From NCBI GenBank assembly GCA_014526335.1, contig JACTAT010000285.1:225297-289296 (forward strand): DNA of 64,000 nt, written 5' to 3'. Positions 12,630 through 23,355 of the stretch are shown here, piece after piece. A program made the translations under genes and the position numbers. Below the pieces are notes generated by a model that worked only from the letters and a program-made list of their open reading frames with translations, made no database searches and was not told the DNA's origin. Within the stretch, counting starts at the first letter, position 1; each line of letters opens with the position of its first letter. This DNA is from Chrysaora quinquecirrha (Eukaryota > Cnidaria > Scyphozoa > Semaeostomeae > Pelagiidae).

Positions 12630-12869
12630 ACGTTGAATAAGTTGATCAGGAGTGTAATTTTTTTTGCATATGTACAGGTTACACTCATTGATTTGCTTCC
12701 TCAAGCTCGCATCGATGACCCTATCTTTGGTGATAACATGAATTAGCCTTCCTCTCCAGCTTGTATTGAACTCGTCTTTCGCAATGGGGACTTTAAATAT
12801 CGCAATTCCTTGATACTTCTTATTTCTAGACGTGTGGCATCCAAAAATGGAACAATTTGCACCAGGCAT
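12630..12869 (-). CDS. THAP-domain first exon
   Basis: Starting at the ATG at 12869 the minus strand encodes MPGANCSIFGC (first C2 pair), a lysine-rich loop, a W-containing helix (TSWRGRLIHVI) and the CxxxY...D end of a THAP finger (YICKKNYTPDQLIQR). The exon ends at a consensus GTAAGT donor (about 12629). It is open throughout, so it may belong to a live gene. Later exons would lie below 12.6 kb, where only the MITE array and unassigned sequence are seen. Confidence 0.65.
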
Positions 12870-13130
12870 TCCCACGTAAAAGACCTAAAACCGGCACAAT
12901 TTCGACGCATACAGTGTACAAATCGCCATTTACATCGGGACGAAAAAAATTTGATGCACCTTCTAGTGGACTGAGCACGAAAATTTTTCGCACAATAACA
13001 TAGAGCAATAGAGCCTTCACAGCTTCCAGACTATAGTTTTCTCTTATGACTATGGAATACCACTACTTGTTCTGTCAAAATTCTAGCCTAAAAATATGAA
13101 TGCTAATGCTTGGTGACCTTTTGCTATCAG

Positions 13131-14905
13131 GCATATCCAGCGACAAGAGATCAAAAGCTGTTCAGAGACATGATGGCGAAGACAAAAGACAAAAGGTAAG
13201 TAATTAATTATTAACTGATAAGAAGAAACCAACTTGAAAATCTCTATTCAAGTCTTCAAAAATTGTTTAATTCAAGTTTTGTAGGGTAAGCAGAAGAAAA
13301 CAAGGAGAAGCATTCAGTATCTTTAGATAGAAAAATGCGGGTGTTTCTGAGATATGTACTATCTATATTTTCCTTCTGATATTAACATACATTCAATAAC
13401 ATTGCAATGATAAATTTCATCGCATCCTTTGCAGCAATTAGAGATTGAGGAACAGGAAGTAATTTCTGATTGTGAAAATGAGGTATTCTCAGAAACAGAA
13501 GAGGAAGAAGCAGTGCTTTTAGAACAGAAGGAGAAAGTAGAAACAGTTACAGTACCTGATGATCAATTTGATGATGCCAATAAATCTGATCACATGGGTC
13601 GCGGTATGGAACCGACCCTGCTCTGTTGGCCTGCAGTTGGTCTTCTTTGGCCAACCATCACGCGCATGCAAAAAGTGCAGTTAGCGCATGATGCAAATGG
13701 CTGTATGACAAACCCTGTACTGCCCGCGGAACACAACCTAAAGTCAAGACGCCTTTTCGTGACCCCAAGAGCAACAGCAACAGCAAGCGTAGCAACAACA
13801 ACAACAGCAGCTTTGCTTTCTCCATTACCATTAGCAGGTGAGTTGTAGTTTACTTTTTTCGGTGGGATCTTTTTGCTTTGCTTCCGTTAACTTCTATGGT
13901 ACCATTGTACTTTTCCTTTTAGATGTGTCACCAGCAGCAACAGCAACAGCAATCGGAGCAACAACAACAACAGCAGCTTCGCGTTCTCCATTGATATTGG
14001 CAGATGAGCTATAGTTTACTTTTTTAGGCGGGATCTTTCTGCTTTGCTTCCGTTAACTTCTATGGTAACATTGTACTTGTCCTTTTAGATGTGTCACCAG
14101 CAGCAACAGGAACAGCAATCGGAGCAACAACAAGAACAGCAGCTTCGCGTTCTCCATTGATATTGGCAGGTGAGCTGTAGTTTTCTTTTTTTGGTGGGAT
14201 CTTTCTGCTTTGCTTCCGTTAACTTCTATGGTAACATTGTACTTGTCCTTTTAGATGTGTCACCAGCAGCAACAGCAGCAGCAATCGGAGCAACAACAAC
14301 AACAGCAGCTTCGCGTTCTCCATTGATATTGGCAGGTGAGCTATAGTTTACTTTTTTTGGCGGGATCTTTCTGCTTTGCTTCCGTTAACTTCTATGGTAA
14401 CATTGTACTTGTCCTATTAGATGTGTCACCAGCAGCAACAGCAGCAGCAATCGGAGCAACAGCAACAACAGCAGCTTCGCGTTCTCCATTGATATTGGCA
14501 GGTGAGCTATAGTTTACTTTTTTCGGCGGGATCTTTCTGCTTTGCTTCCGTTAACTTCTATGGTAACATTGTACTCGTCTTTTTAGATGTGTGGCAGTCT
14601 GGTGGTGGCGTCAACACAGTGCGATGATAACTAAATCGGCTGTCTTATTGCTGTGCATTGAAAATATATTTAAATGTTTCCATTTTTCTTAAGAATGGTT
14701 TGCTGTTGAGTCAAGACCAAAGTCGCTGAGAAAAGAAAGCAAAGACGAATGCCCCCAATGTCAGAAAGGAAATGACAATGGCCCAATGATCATGTGTGAC
14801 ACATATGAACAATGGTGGCACACAAAATGTGTTGAAATAAAAGGTGGAGCCCGTGCTGCCAAAAGATTAAAGGCATTTCTTTGCAAGCGCTGCCGATCGC
14901 AGTAA
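13131..14905 (+). CDS. PHD-finger gene with tandemly duplicated internal exons (3' part)
   Basis: Exons inferred from splice sites are 13131-13195 (ends GTAAGT) and 13435-13837 (after TTGCAG; Glu-rich then Ala/Thr-rich). Then come repeated 81-nt exons at 14089, 14255 and 14421 (a first one at 13923 has a damaged donor), and a terminal exon 14694-14905. All junctions used are phase 1, so the repeats splice in frame to the PHD exon. The protein would have an acidic region, several copies of a 27-residue Ala/Thr-rich cassette, and a C-terminal PHD finger, a histone-tail reader. Upstream exons are not identified. The Gln/Ala/Thr-rich repeats are low complexity and may form a flexible spacer. Confidence 0.6.
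13757..14592 (+). repeat. five-copy tandem exon-intron duplication, exact 166-bp period
   Basis: Exons beginning GATGTGTCACCAGCAGCAAC-like recur at 13923, 14089, 14255 and 14421, and a divergent copy is fused to the end of the exon finishing at 13837. A fifth acceptor lies at 14585. Each unit is an 81-bp exon plus an 85-bp intron with its own GTGAGC donor and TTTTAG acceptor. The exon length is a multiple of three, so each copy adds 27 residues without changing frame. In the copy at 13923-14003 the donor reads ATGAGC instead of GTGAGC. Confidence 0.85.
14587..14627 (+). other. alternative terminal exon candidate
   Basis: The last repeat acceptor (AG at 14585) leads to a short sequence that reads DVWQSGGGV and then stops (TGA about 14623). 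Use of this acceptor would give a protein lacking the PHD finger. Skipping it to the acceptor at 14692 gives the PHD form. Confidence 0.4.
14694..14905 (+). CDS. PHD zinc-finger terminal exon
   Basis: The acceptor TTTTTCTTAAG precedes an exon in phase with the repeat exons. It encodes ECPQCQKGNDNGPMIMCD, then WWHTKC, then FLCKRC. This is the C4HC3 pattern of a PHD finger, with the conserved Trp two residues before the third zinc ligand pair. The stop is TAA at 14903. Confidence 0.8.
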
Positions 14906-15893
14906 ACAGCTAACAATATTAACAAGTTGCTTATAAATTATACAAATTTTTGTTGTTATCAATTGCATTGTTATGTTACACGTTTTTTTGTAAGGAACAC
15001 CTTTATAAGGAACGTGAGGCTGACAATTACCAAAAAATTAAGGAATTTTAAGGAACTGTCGAGGCTCGGATAAAAACAAGGAATAAATTTTTTCAAGAAC
15101 AAGACTATTTGTACAGAAAAATAACAGAATAACAATATATTTCCCATCGTTCTACCAAAAAGACTCCATTAATAGTCTGGAAAATGAAGTTGGAAAATGA
15201 AACAAATTTATATGAATTTGCTGTAAAAATTAGTATTCAAACATATGTCATGACAAGGAACAATATAAGGAACTTCAGCCTAATTTTGTGGAAAAATTAA
15301 GGAACTCAATCCTCAAGTCTCAACTCAGACCAAATGTTCCTTATAAAAAAGCGTGTAAGTTATCAAAGCTCAACTTTAGTTCCAGTTTACAGGGGGGGGG
15401 GGTCATAGGGAGGGTCAAAACATTGTAAAACCGCTAAAATTTTTGTCCAAAACTGTCGAAGCGTACATGACTTTCCTTACAACAGTGAAACCGCACCGAA
15501 ATCGCAAATTGAAAGCTGTGAAACCGTACATTTATGGAAGGTAAAACCGTAAAACCGCTATCAAAATGTTGAAAAACCCCAAACCGTTTTGCTTAATGAC
15601 CCCCTCGTTCTATTATGCGCAATTCCGACATTAGTCTAGCTTTTGTAAAGTGAGCTATTTTCTTGTTATTTTCATATCGTTATGTTTGTATCATAGCACA
15701 CTGTATTAAGTGTTTTGCGTAAGCATTGCGCATGTAATATTTATAGTTTCCATAGAATAGTAGACTCACTACACGAGTCTCTAGTTTATGCTCCCCTTAT
15801 TTTGATTTGTGACTCCACGCTGAGCGATTGTAGAAAGCAACAACAACAACATCGAGCAAAATAGTGGGACTTATGGAGTGAGTCTAATCGAAT
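14906..15893. other. non-coding, repetitive words and a G12 run
   Basis: No gene is supported. From 15000 to 15350 short words such as AAGGAAC recur in both orientations, suggesting a decayed MITE. A run of twelve G starts at 15392. It is followed by a block (15410-15600) with repeated AAACCGTA/AAACCGC words. Confidence 0.4.
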
Positions 15894-16296
15894 AGACCAT
15901 TTCCAATAAGGCCTCGTTTGCAAGAAAATTGAAAATTAGGTCATAGAGAAATTTCGAATTCAGATTCGATTTCAGCACCTTCTTTTTAGTGTTTCAGCAA
16001 AGTTTTATGCTTCTAGTCCTTACGACGTTTATTCTATAGCGATCAAAAGTTTGAGAATTTATGAGGGATTTGACCGTGTAAAATGATTGAGGGTGTAAAA
16101 TTTCAACCAGCGATTTTTCACGGTCAAATCCTTTATAGAAGTTCAGATTTTAACACCTATAAAATCAATATCTTAAGGACTAGAGGCATAAAACTTTGCA
16201 TAAACACTAAAAAGAAGTTGCTGAATTCGATATTTCTCTATGACCTAATTTTCAATTTTTTTGAAAACGAGGTCCTTAGTTGAAATGGTCTTTTTG
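15894..16296. mobile_element. foldback MITE of about 400 bp
   Basis: The first half (AATAGACCATTTCCAATAAG...ATTTATGAGG) is the imperfect reverse complement of the second half (...CCTTAGTTGAAATGGTCTTT) along nearly its whole length. It includes AAAATTGAAAATTAGGTCAT against its complement. The element is a long hairpin without coding capacity. Confidence 0.75.
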
Positions 16297-16674
16297 ATAC
16301 ATTTGTAATACGTTATATTTGCATAAACATTTTGCCGAGATATAACGAAAAAAAAAATGTCGGCTCTTTTTTTCAAACCGAGAGTGTCCTTCTTTTCAAT
16401 TTGAGTTAAAGAGAAGGTACGAAATAAAATTACAAATGTTTCATTTTATGCTACAAAAATTAATGGCCACCCTTTTCACTTCGCGCGTTCCAAGATGCCT
16501 GATCACGCTGTTGGGTTCCTGTGGTGAAAAATTTCTCTGCCCCTCCCTCCTCCCTCCATTTTGACCCTTCCTTGCAGGCGCAAGAGCCGTTTGGTCAGCG
16601 GCATAAACATTTCTGCTCTATGTTCATGGGTCACAGAAAGGTTGTCTGAAATATCGTGTTTGGATTCGTTGACA

Positions 16675-18229
16675 TGTTGGCCTATTGGCTTGGTTGGCCT
16701 GTTGGCTTGGTTGGCCCTGTTGGCTTGGTTGGCCTGTTGGCTTAGTTGGCCTGTTGGCTTGGTTGGCCTGTTGGCTTGGTTGGCCTGTTGGCTTAGTTGG
16801 CCTGTTGGCTTAGTTGGCCTGTTGGCTTGGTTGGCCTTGTTGGCTTAGTTGGCTTGGTTGGCCTGTTGGCTTGTTTGGCCTGTTGGCCTGTTGTCTTGGT
16901 TGGCCTGTTGGCTTAGTTGGCCTGTTGGCTTGGTTGGCCTGTTGGCTTGGTTGGCCTGTTGGCTTAGTTGGCCTGTTGGCTTGGTTGGCCTGTTGGCTTG
17001 GTTGGCCTGTTGGCTTGGTTGGCCTGTTGGCTTGGTTGGCTCTGTTGGCCTGGTTGGCCTTGTTGGCTTGGTTGGCCTTGTTGGCTTAGTTGGCTTGGTT
17101 GGCCTGTTGTCTTGGTTGGCCTGTTGGCTTAGTTGGCCTGTTGGCTTGGTTGGCCTGTTGGCTTGGTTGGCCTGTTGGCTCAGTTGGCCTGTTGGCTTGG
17201 TTGGCCTGTTGGCTTGGTTGGCCTTGTTGGCTTAGTTGGCCTGTTGGCTTGGTTGGCCTGTTGGTCTGTTGGCTTGGTTGGCCTGTTGGCTTGGTTGGCC
17301 TGTTGTCTTGGTTGGCCTGTTGGCTTAGTTGGCCTGTTGGCTTGGTTGACCTGTTGGCTTAGTTGGCCTTGTTGGCTTAGTTGGCTTGGTTGGCCTGTTG
17401 TCTTGGTTGGCCTGTTGGCTTAGTTGGCCTGTTGGCTTGGTTGGCCTGTTGGCTTGGTTGGCCTGTTGTCTTGGTTGGCCTGTTGGCTTAGTTGGCCTGT
17501 TGGCTTGGTTGGCCTGTTGGCTTGGTTGGCCTGTTTGCTTGGTTGGCCTTGTTGGCTTAGTTGGCTTGGTTGGCCTGTTGTCTTGGTTGGCCTGTTGGCT
17601 TAGTTGGCCTGTTGGCTTGGTTGGCCTGTTGGCTTAGTTGGCTTGGTTGGCCAGTTGGCTTGGTTGGCCTGTTGGCTTGGTTGGCCTGTTGGCTTGGTTA
17701 GCCTGTTGGCTTGGTTGGCCTGTTGGCTTGGTTGGCTCTGTTGGCCTGGTTGGCCTTGTTGGCTTGGTTGGCCTGTTGGCTTGGTTGGCCTGTTGGCTTG
17801 GTTGGCCTGTTGGCTTGGTTGGCCTGTTGGCTTGGTTGGCCTGTTGGCTTGGTTGGCCTTGTTGGCTTAGTTGGCTCTGTTGGCTTAGTTAGCCTGTTGG
17901 CTTGGTTGGCCTGTTGGCTTGGTTGGCCTGTTGGCTTGGTTGGCCTGTTGGCTTGGTTGGCTCTGTTGGCCTGTTGGCTTGGTTGGCTCTGTTGGCCTGT
18001 TGGCTTGGTTGGCTCTGTTGGCCTGTTGGCTTGGTTGGCTCTGTTGGCTTAGTTGGCCTGTTGGCTTGGTTGGCCTGTTGGCTTGGTTGGCTCTCTTGGC
18101 TTGATTGGATCTGTTGGTCTGTTGGCTTAGTTGGCCTGTTGGCTTCGTTGGCCTGTTGGCTTTGTTGGTTTGGTTGGCCTGTTGGCTTGGTTGGCCTGTT
18201 GGCTTGGTTGGATCTGTTGGTCTGTTGGC
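16675..18229. repeat. large minisatellite, GGCCTGTTGGCTTGGTT-type 17-bp units
   Basis: About 1.55 kb of head-to-tail 17-bp units with variants (GGCTTAGTTGG, GGCTCTGTTGG, GGCCTTGTTGG) that mix into higher-order patterns. Open frames on both strands (Leu/Trp/Gly-rich forward, Gln/Pro/Asn-rich reverse) arise from the repeat. The same array resumes after the LINE at 21389. Confidence 0.95.
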
Positions 18230-18236
18230 TTAGTTG

Positions 18237-21200
18237 AAAATGAACAAAAAAAATCGTAAAGGCAACGCTCAAGACTCTGTGGTCAAAATAGAAGCAAAAA
18301 AGGATGTGGTTATCGCATCCATAAACATCAATAGTCTTTTACTACACTTGGATGAGATTAAGTGTCTTGTTAAGGAAAAAGGTATTCACATCCTTGCTCT
18401 TAATGAAACAAAAATTGACAAGGATATCCCCGATAGCGTACTAGAAATTGAAGGGTATAACTTTGAGAGGCTTGACCGTAACCGAAATGGGGGAGGTGTC
18501 GCAATTTATTGCAAGAATACTTTGGAGTGCTCTAAGCGCGATGATATTCCAATTTCGACCTTGGAAATGATTTGTGTGGAAATAAAACCTCCTAAAGCCA
18601 AACCCTACCTTGTACTTTCTTGGTACAGACCACCGTCTGATACCATTGAAACATTCGATAACCTAGAACGTGTTCTGAGATTTCTGGAATCCGAGGACAA
18701 AGAAATTATACTTCTGGGGGATACAAACTGTGATTTCAGTAACAAGATACTTGAACCCTCCAATAATATTATACCGAACTATATTAATCGGCTAATTAAT
18801 ATATATAACTGTTATGGGTTAACGCAACTGATAAGAGAACCTACCAGAGAGACTACTGACACATCTACTATAATCGATCACATAGCTGTTAATAATAAAT
18901 GTAACATCATCGAGTCTGGTGTACTCAAATTGGCACTTAGTGATCACTATTTGATTTATGCTATTCGAAAATTCCGTGGGAATATACGGTGTAATCATAA
19001 AATGATTAAAACTCGGCAAATGAAAAACTTCAACGAAATGCTCTTTCTTGATGATCTAGTAAACGTTGATTGGCAGCAGATTTTAACTTGCAGCCAGGAC
19101 ATTAATGTCGTAGTGCAAAATTGGACCAACATTCTCTCTTTAATAATTGAGAAACATGCACCTCTTAGAGAACGTAGAGTATCTGATAAATTTACACCTT
19201 GGCTAACCGCAGACTTGAAAAATATGTTCAGAACGCGTGACAGGCTGAAAGCAACAGCCATTAAATCTAAATCCTTTCTGTTGATGGAGGCATATAAAAA
19301 TATTCGGAATAAAGCCAATGCTCTGAATACAAAGCTTAAGAAAAATACTTCACCGACTAGATCCATTCTTATGAAGGCAATATCAAAGAGACCTGGGCCA
19401 CTATAAATCAGCTAATCAATAAACGGTCTAAGACAACTAATATTACTTCGCTGAAAGTCGAAGATATGACGATCACTAAGCCCGATTTGATAGCAGATTC
19501 TATGAATAAGTATTTTTGCAGTGTAGGGGAACAACTTAGTAATAATATTCCTACAAAAATCAACTCGTTTATAAGTAATCAGGTTCTTGCCCCCGAAAAT
19601 ACTTTCATTTTTACGCCTGTAAATGCTGAGGAACTTATTAAAGCCATGTCAAAATTCAAGACATCTCAAGGTTTTGGTATGGACAATATATCTAGTCTAT
19701 TTCTTAAGAAAATTATGCCCATAATAGCACAGGGATTGAGCCAAATATTCAACATGTCCTTGTCTACAGGGCGATTCCCCGACAGCTGGAAGGTTGCTCG
19801 TGTTGCTCCTATCTACAAGGATGGCTCATCGAGTGAAAGCTCCAACTACCGACCAATTTCGGTGTTGCCTGTTGTGTCTCGACTCTTTTGTGTTAATCAT
19901 CTGCTCTTCTCCGGGCAGTCTGGGTTTCGACAGTTTCACTCTGTATTGACTAGCTTATTAAAATGCAGTAATGACTGGTATATTAATTTAGACAAAGGGC
20001 AGTATACTTCAGTAACTTTTATTGACCTCAAAAAGGCCTTTGACACTGTTGACCATCAATTACTGTTGCAAAAATTAAGAGTATATGTCCTCGCGGGTAA
20101 AGAGATCAACTGGTTTCAATCTTATCTGGTAAATCGCAAACAATGCTGTAAGGTGAACGGGTATATGTCTAAACTAGAGAGCATTAATTTTGGGGTTCCT
20201 CAGGGGTCCTGTTTAGGTCCCCTACTGTTCCTGATTTATATTAACGACCCTGGCACTTGACTCCTCAAAGGTTACTATGTACGCAGATGATACAAGCATT
20301 TCATACTCCTCGAAATCTATTTCCTCGATCAACAACGCTGTCAATAAAGACCTACCGTCTCTCAAGACATGGCTAGAGGAGAACAAGTTATCCTTTAACG
20401 TTGCAAAAACACAAAGTATCTTGATTGGTAGCCAGTATAAAATACGAGCGCTTGAGCAACCTGACACTCTAAACCATCCTTCCACATTGGAGAGGAAGTA
20501 ATATCTATCATAACCAGTACAAAATACTTGGGTGTTCAGGTTGATCAATTTCTTAAATGGGATGAACACTTGGCATCCGTTACAAAAAAGGTTTCCCGCG
20601 GTTTAGGAATGCTTCGTTATGCTAAAAGGTACCTCCCTTTAGAAACTGTACAAGCGATGTACAAAAGCCTTGTTGAGCCACACTTTAGATACTGCTGTCC
20701 GGTCTGGGGATCTGTAGGAATGACCGCTCTGCAGAAGCTACAGAAATTACAAAACCGGGCCGCTAGAATAGTTACAAACAGTCCTTATGATGCTCATTCC
20801 GAACCTTTAATACAAAAACTTGGATGGCTTACCATTAAGCAGCTAATAGAGTCAGAAACTGCTAAGGTTGTTTTCAAGGCTCTCAACAATGAGGCTCCTG
20901 ATTACTTGAAAGGACTATTTCATAGGCTGTCTGACACCCAGTGCAGGGTGTTACGTAATTCCAGGACTGATCTACATATTCCTCTGTTTAAAACGTCTTC
21001 AGGACAGAAAAGTTTTGAATTTAGAGGAGCGCGTACTTGGAACAACCTTAGCAATGAGGCAAAAAGAGCAAATTCATTTTTGGCTTTTAAGTCAAAATTA
21101 TAAAATACGTCTCTACGATGATGCCACCATGGCAGCTAGTATTCACTTTCCGTTGCAATTTCAAACTGTCTTACTTTGAAGTATTTTATTAGAAGTATTT

Positions 21201-21388
21201 TTTTTTTGTTTAGAAGTAATATTAGAAGTATTTTAATGGATGTATAAATACACTTATGTAAATCTAATCATTATATGTTATAAATAGCTAGGTTTATAAA
21301 CAGGGCAGTTTGTAAACCAATTTTCACAAAATTGTTAACTTCACCCTGCATAAAGAAAATAAAATGAATGAATGAATGAATGAATGAA
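18237..21388 (+). mobile_element. CR1/L2-like LINE inserted in the minisatellite
   Basis: The element is bounded by a 7-bp duplication TTAGTTG (18230-18236 and 21389-21395). Removing it with one copy restores a normal minisatellite junction. It encodes an apurinic-like endonuclease and a reverse transcriptase and ends in a (TGAA)n tail (21364-21388), the short-repeat 3' end typical of L2/CR1-type elements rather than poly(A). It starts only three bases before the first ATG, so it is probably 5' truncated. Confidence 0.85.
18240..21103 (+). pseudogene. LINE ORF2: endonuclease-reverse transcriptase, frameshifted
   Basis: The endonuclease part (18240-19000) contains ASININSL, LALNETKI (catalytic Glu), WYRPPS, LLGDTNCDF (Asp/Asn) and LALSDHYLI (terminal SDH). 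The reverse transcriptase follows in another frame (19466-20260) with VARVAPIYKDGSS, NYRPIS, TFIDLKKAFDTVDH (motif A) and GVPQGSCLGPLLFLIYIND (motif B). The catalytic MYADDTSI is at 20277 in a third reading step. The thumb and C-terminal part (20528-21103) has PHFRYCCPVWG and LQNRAARIV. Frame changes near 19365, 20245 and 20500 make the copy inactive. Confidence 0.85.
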
Positions 21389-21520
21389 TTAGTTGGCCTG
21401 TTGGCTTGGTTGGCTCTGTTGGCTTGGTCGGCTTGGTTGGCTCTGTTGGCCTGTTGGCTTAGTTGGCCTGTTGGCTTGGTTGGCTCTGTTGGCTTGGTCG
21501 GCTTGGTTGGCTTTGCTGGA
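21389..21520. repeat. continuation of the 17-bp minisatellite
   Basis: The sequence resumes with TTAGTTGGCCTGTTGGC and variant units, directly after the LINE tail. It is the right part of the array that starts at 16675. Confidence 0.9.
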
Positions 21521-21855
21521 TTCGTTTGCCAGATAGGCACATTTGAATATACATATGGAAGGATATTAAAAAAAAATTTGTGTTAAGAGGCATAGATGCA
21601 CGACTAACAGGACAAGTCGGCCCACTACAATGTTGACCGAGACCCACCATGTGAGTCAGACAAGTCGCTTTTCAGAGTAGAACAAGTTGGCACACAAAAG
21701 TATAAAAAGTTTGAAACATTTTCAATGTTTAGAGTGAGGTTCGGGAGTGCTAGCCCCCAATTTCCCAACACATAAATAAATAGCTAAAAAATGACGACGT
21801 TGACATACATTGCCATGAGCCGACTTCTCCGTAGGGCTTATAAGGGTAGGCTGAC
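21521..21855. other. spacer, nothing recognised
   Basis: No coding segment or repeat structure identified. Confidence 0.35.
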
Positions 21856-22791
21856 TTGGTAGTGGGCCGACCTGTTTGGAAGAAAGCGAAGCATGCTGGC
21901 ATAAATTCACCTGGCGTTGGTGAGTTGTTCTGTATAAAATTTAATAACCAGCAGGAATGGCATGTCCCATACCATGCCGGGTATAAATCTGATACCTGGC
22001 TGCAGATAGGAAATTATCAACTAAAGCATCAGGAGCAAGAAATCCTTCTTTCCCCTGAGATGTGGCTAAATGATCTCATCATTAATGCAGCTCAACATTT
22101 GTTGAAAGTCCAATTCCCATATGTCGGCGGATTACATACTGTCTTACAGCAGAATTTGTCATTTGTAGTTGAAAATGGTGAGTTTGTGCAGGTCTTGAAT
22201 AAAGGAAACAACCACTGGATTACACTTTCAACTATTGGTATGAGTGAAGCGTCATCAGTTTGAGTTTATGAAAATTGCAAATGCAAAATGCAAAAGGTTA
22301 ATTCAAGTTTGATCCATCCAGTAAAGCCAGAAATTTTGATCAAGATAGAGGATGTCCAGAATCAGGAAGATGGTAACAGTTGTGGGCTCTTTGTTATAGC
22401 CTATGCAGTTGCTCTATGCTTTGCAGATGATCCACGGCAAATTCAATATGATAAAAGTCTGATGCGAAGTCATCTGATGAAATGCCTTGACCAACATGAA
22501 ATGACCAAATTTCCCCAACTAACCACAAGCAGAATGCCACATCTTGGTAACTTGGTGTACTTCAGTGTCCATTGCACTTGTCGTTTACCCATAGATGCAG
22601 ATGATGTTTGTATGGTTGAAAAGTGTGCACTTTGCAATAGAACATACTATAAACAATGTGAGGAAGGGAAGAAAAGGCTCCAGATCATCAGTAATGGCAG
22701 AACAAGATGGTTTTGCAGCAAATCCAGCAATCAATGCAACCTTCATACCACCTTTGAAAACTCAAGACGCTATGAAAGCCCATTAAGATAA
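21856..22791 (+). pseudogene. Ulp1/C48-like cysteine protease fused to PHD-like finger, one in-frame stop
   Basis: Ulp1-family enzymes cleave SUMO-type conjugates. The N-terminal part has EMWLNDLIINAAQHLL and the catalytic His in GNNHWIT. After an in-frame TGA (22261-22263) the same frame continues with VYEN (position of the acidic residue) and GNSCGLFVIAYAVAL (catalytic Cys with oxyanion neighbour). A Cys-rich C-terminus (CTCRLP, KCALCNRTYYKQCEEG, WFCSK) resembles a PHD-type finger. This architecture is common in repeat-like cnidarian proteins. The single stop is the only break, so the copy is young or the stop is a sequencing or allelic variant. Confidence 0.65.
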
Positions 22792-22796
22792 ACGTT

Positions 22797-23355
22797 CAAA
22801 AGAACCCTGATCTCATCATTGGTGATAAAGTTTGGGTTTATACTCCTTCAGTACCCAAGGGTCTCACCAAAAAGCTTTGCCATTGCTGGCACGGACCATA
22901 TCGAATTTCCGACGAATTGTCACCCGTACATTTTCAATTAACAACGTGTGATAAATGTTCAAAAGACCCTGATTTCATCATTGGTTATAAAGTTTGGGTT
23001 TATACTCCTACAGTACCCAAGGGTCTCACCAAAAAGCTTCGCCATTGCTGGCATGGACCAGATCGAATTTCCGAAGAATTGTCACCCATACATTTTCAAT
23101 TAACAATGTGTGATAACAGACGTGTGACCACCAAGGTCCACGCCAATCGACTTAAACTTTTTAATGACCGTGCATCTCGCCCTATAGGTCTTCCATTAAA
23201 TGATGTTGACGAGCATTTTCTTTCATTTAACAACCTTCCCGATGATAGTTCTGAAGACAACAATATGTCTGACATCTCCACACCTACTAACGCTGCATCC
23301 TCAGACACTGCAGCCCTTCTTTGCTACCAGATGCCACCACTCCCTTGCCTGTAGA
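22797..23355 (+). pseudogene. Ty3/gypsy-like integrase C-terminal region with 162-bp in-frame duplication
   Basis: The segment GDKVWVYTP...KGLTKKL...CWHGPYRIS...LSPVHFQL is the typical C-terminal integrase tail of Ty3/gypsy retroelements. It occurs twice in tandem (from 22804 and 22966, period 162 bp = 54 codons). The second copy continues with NRRVTTKVHANRLKLF and an acidic tail. Only this 3' part of pol is present. Confidence 0.7.

Noticed and set aside
13757..14592. CRISPR-like array
   Set aside because: The 166-bp units are near identical along their whole length and contain splice sites; there are no unique spacers.
16561..18272. Many long Leu/Trp-rich (plus) and Gln/Pro/Asn-rich (minus) open frames
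   Set aside because: They are produced by the 17-bp minisatellite, in which stops are rare in several frames. No start context, domain or splice evidence.
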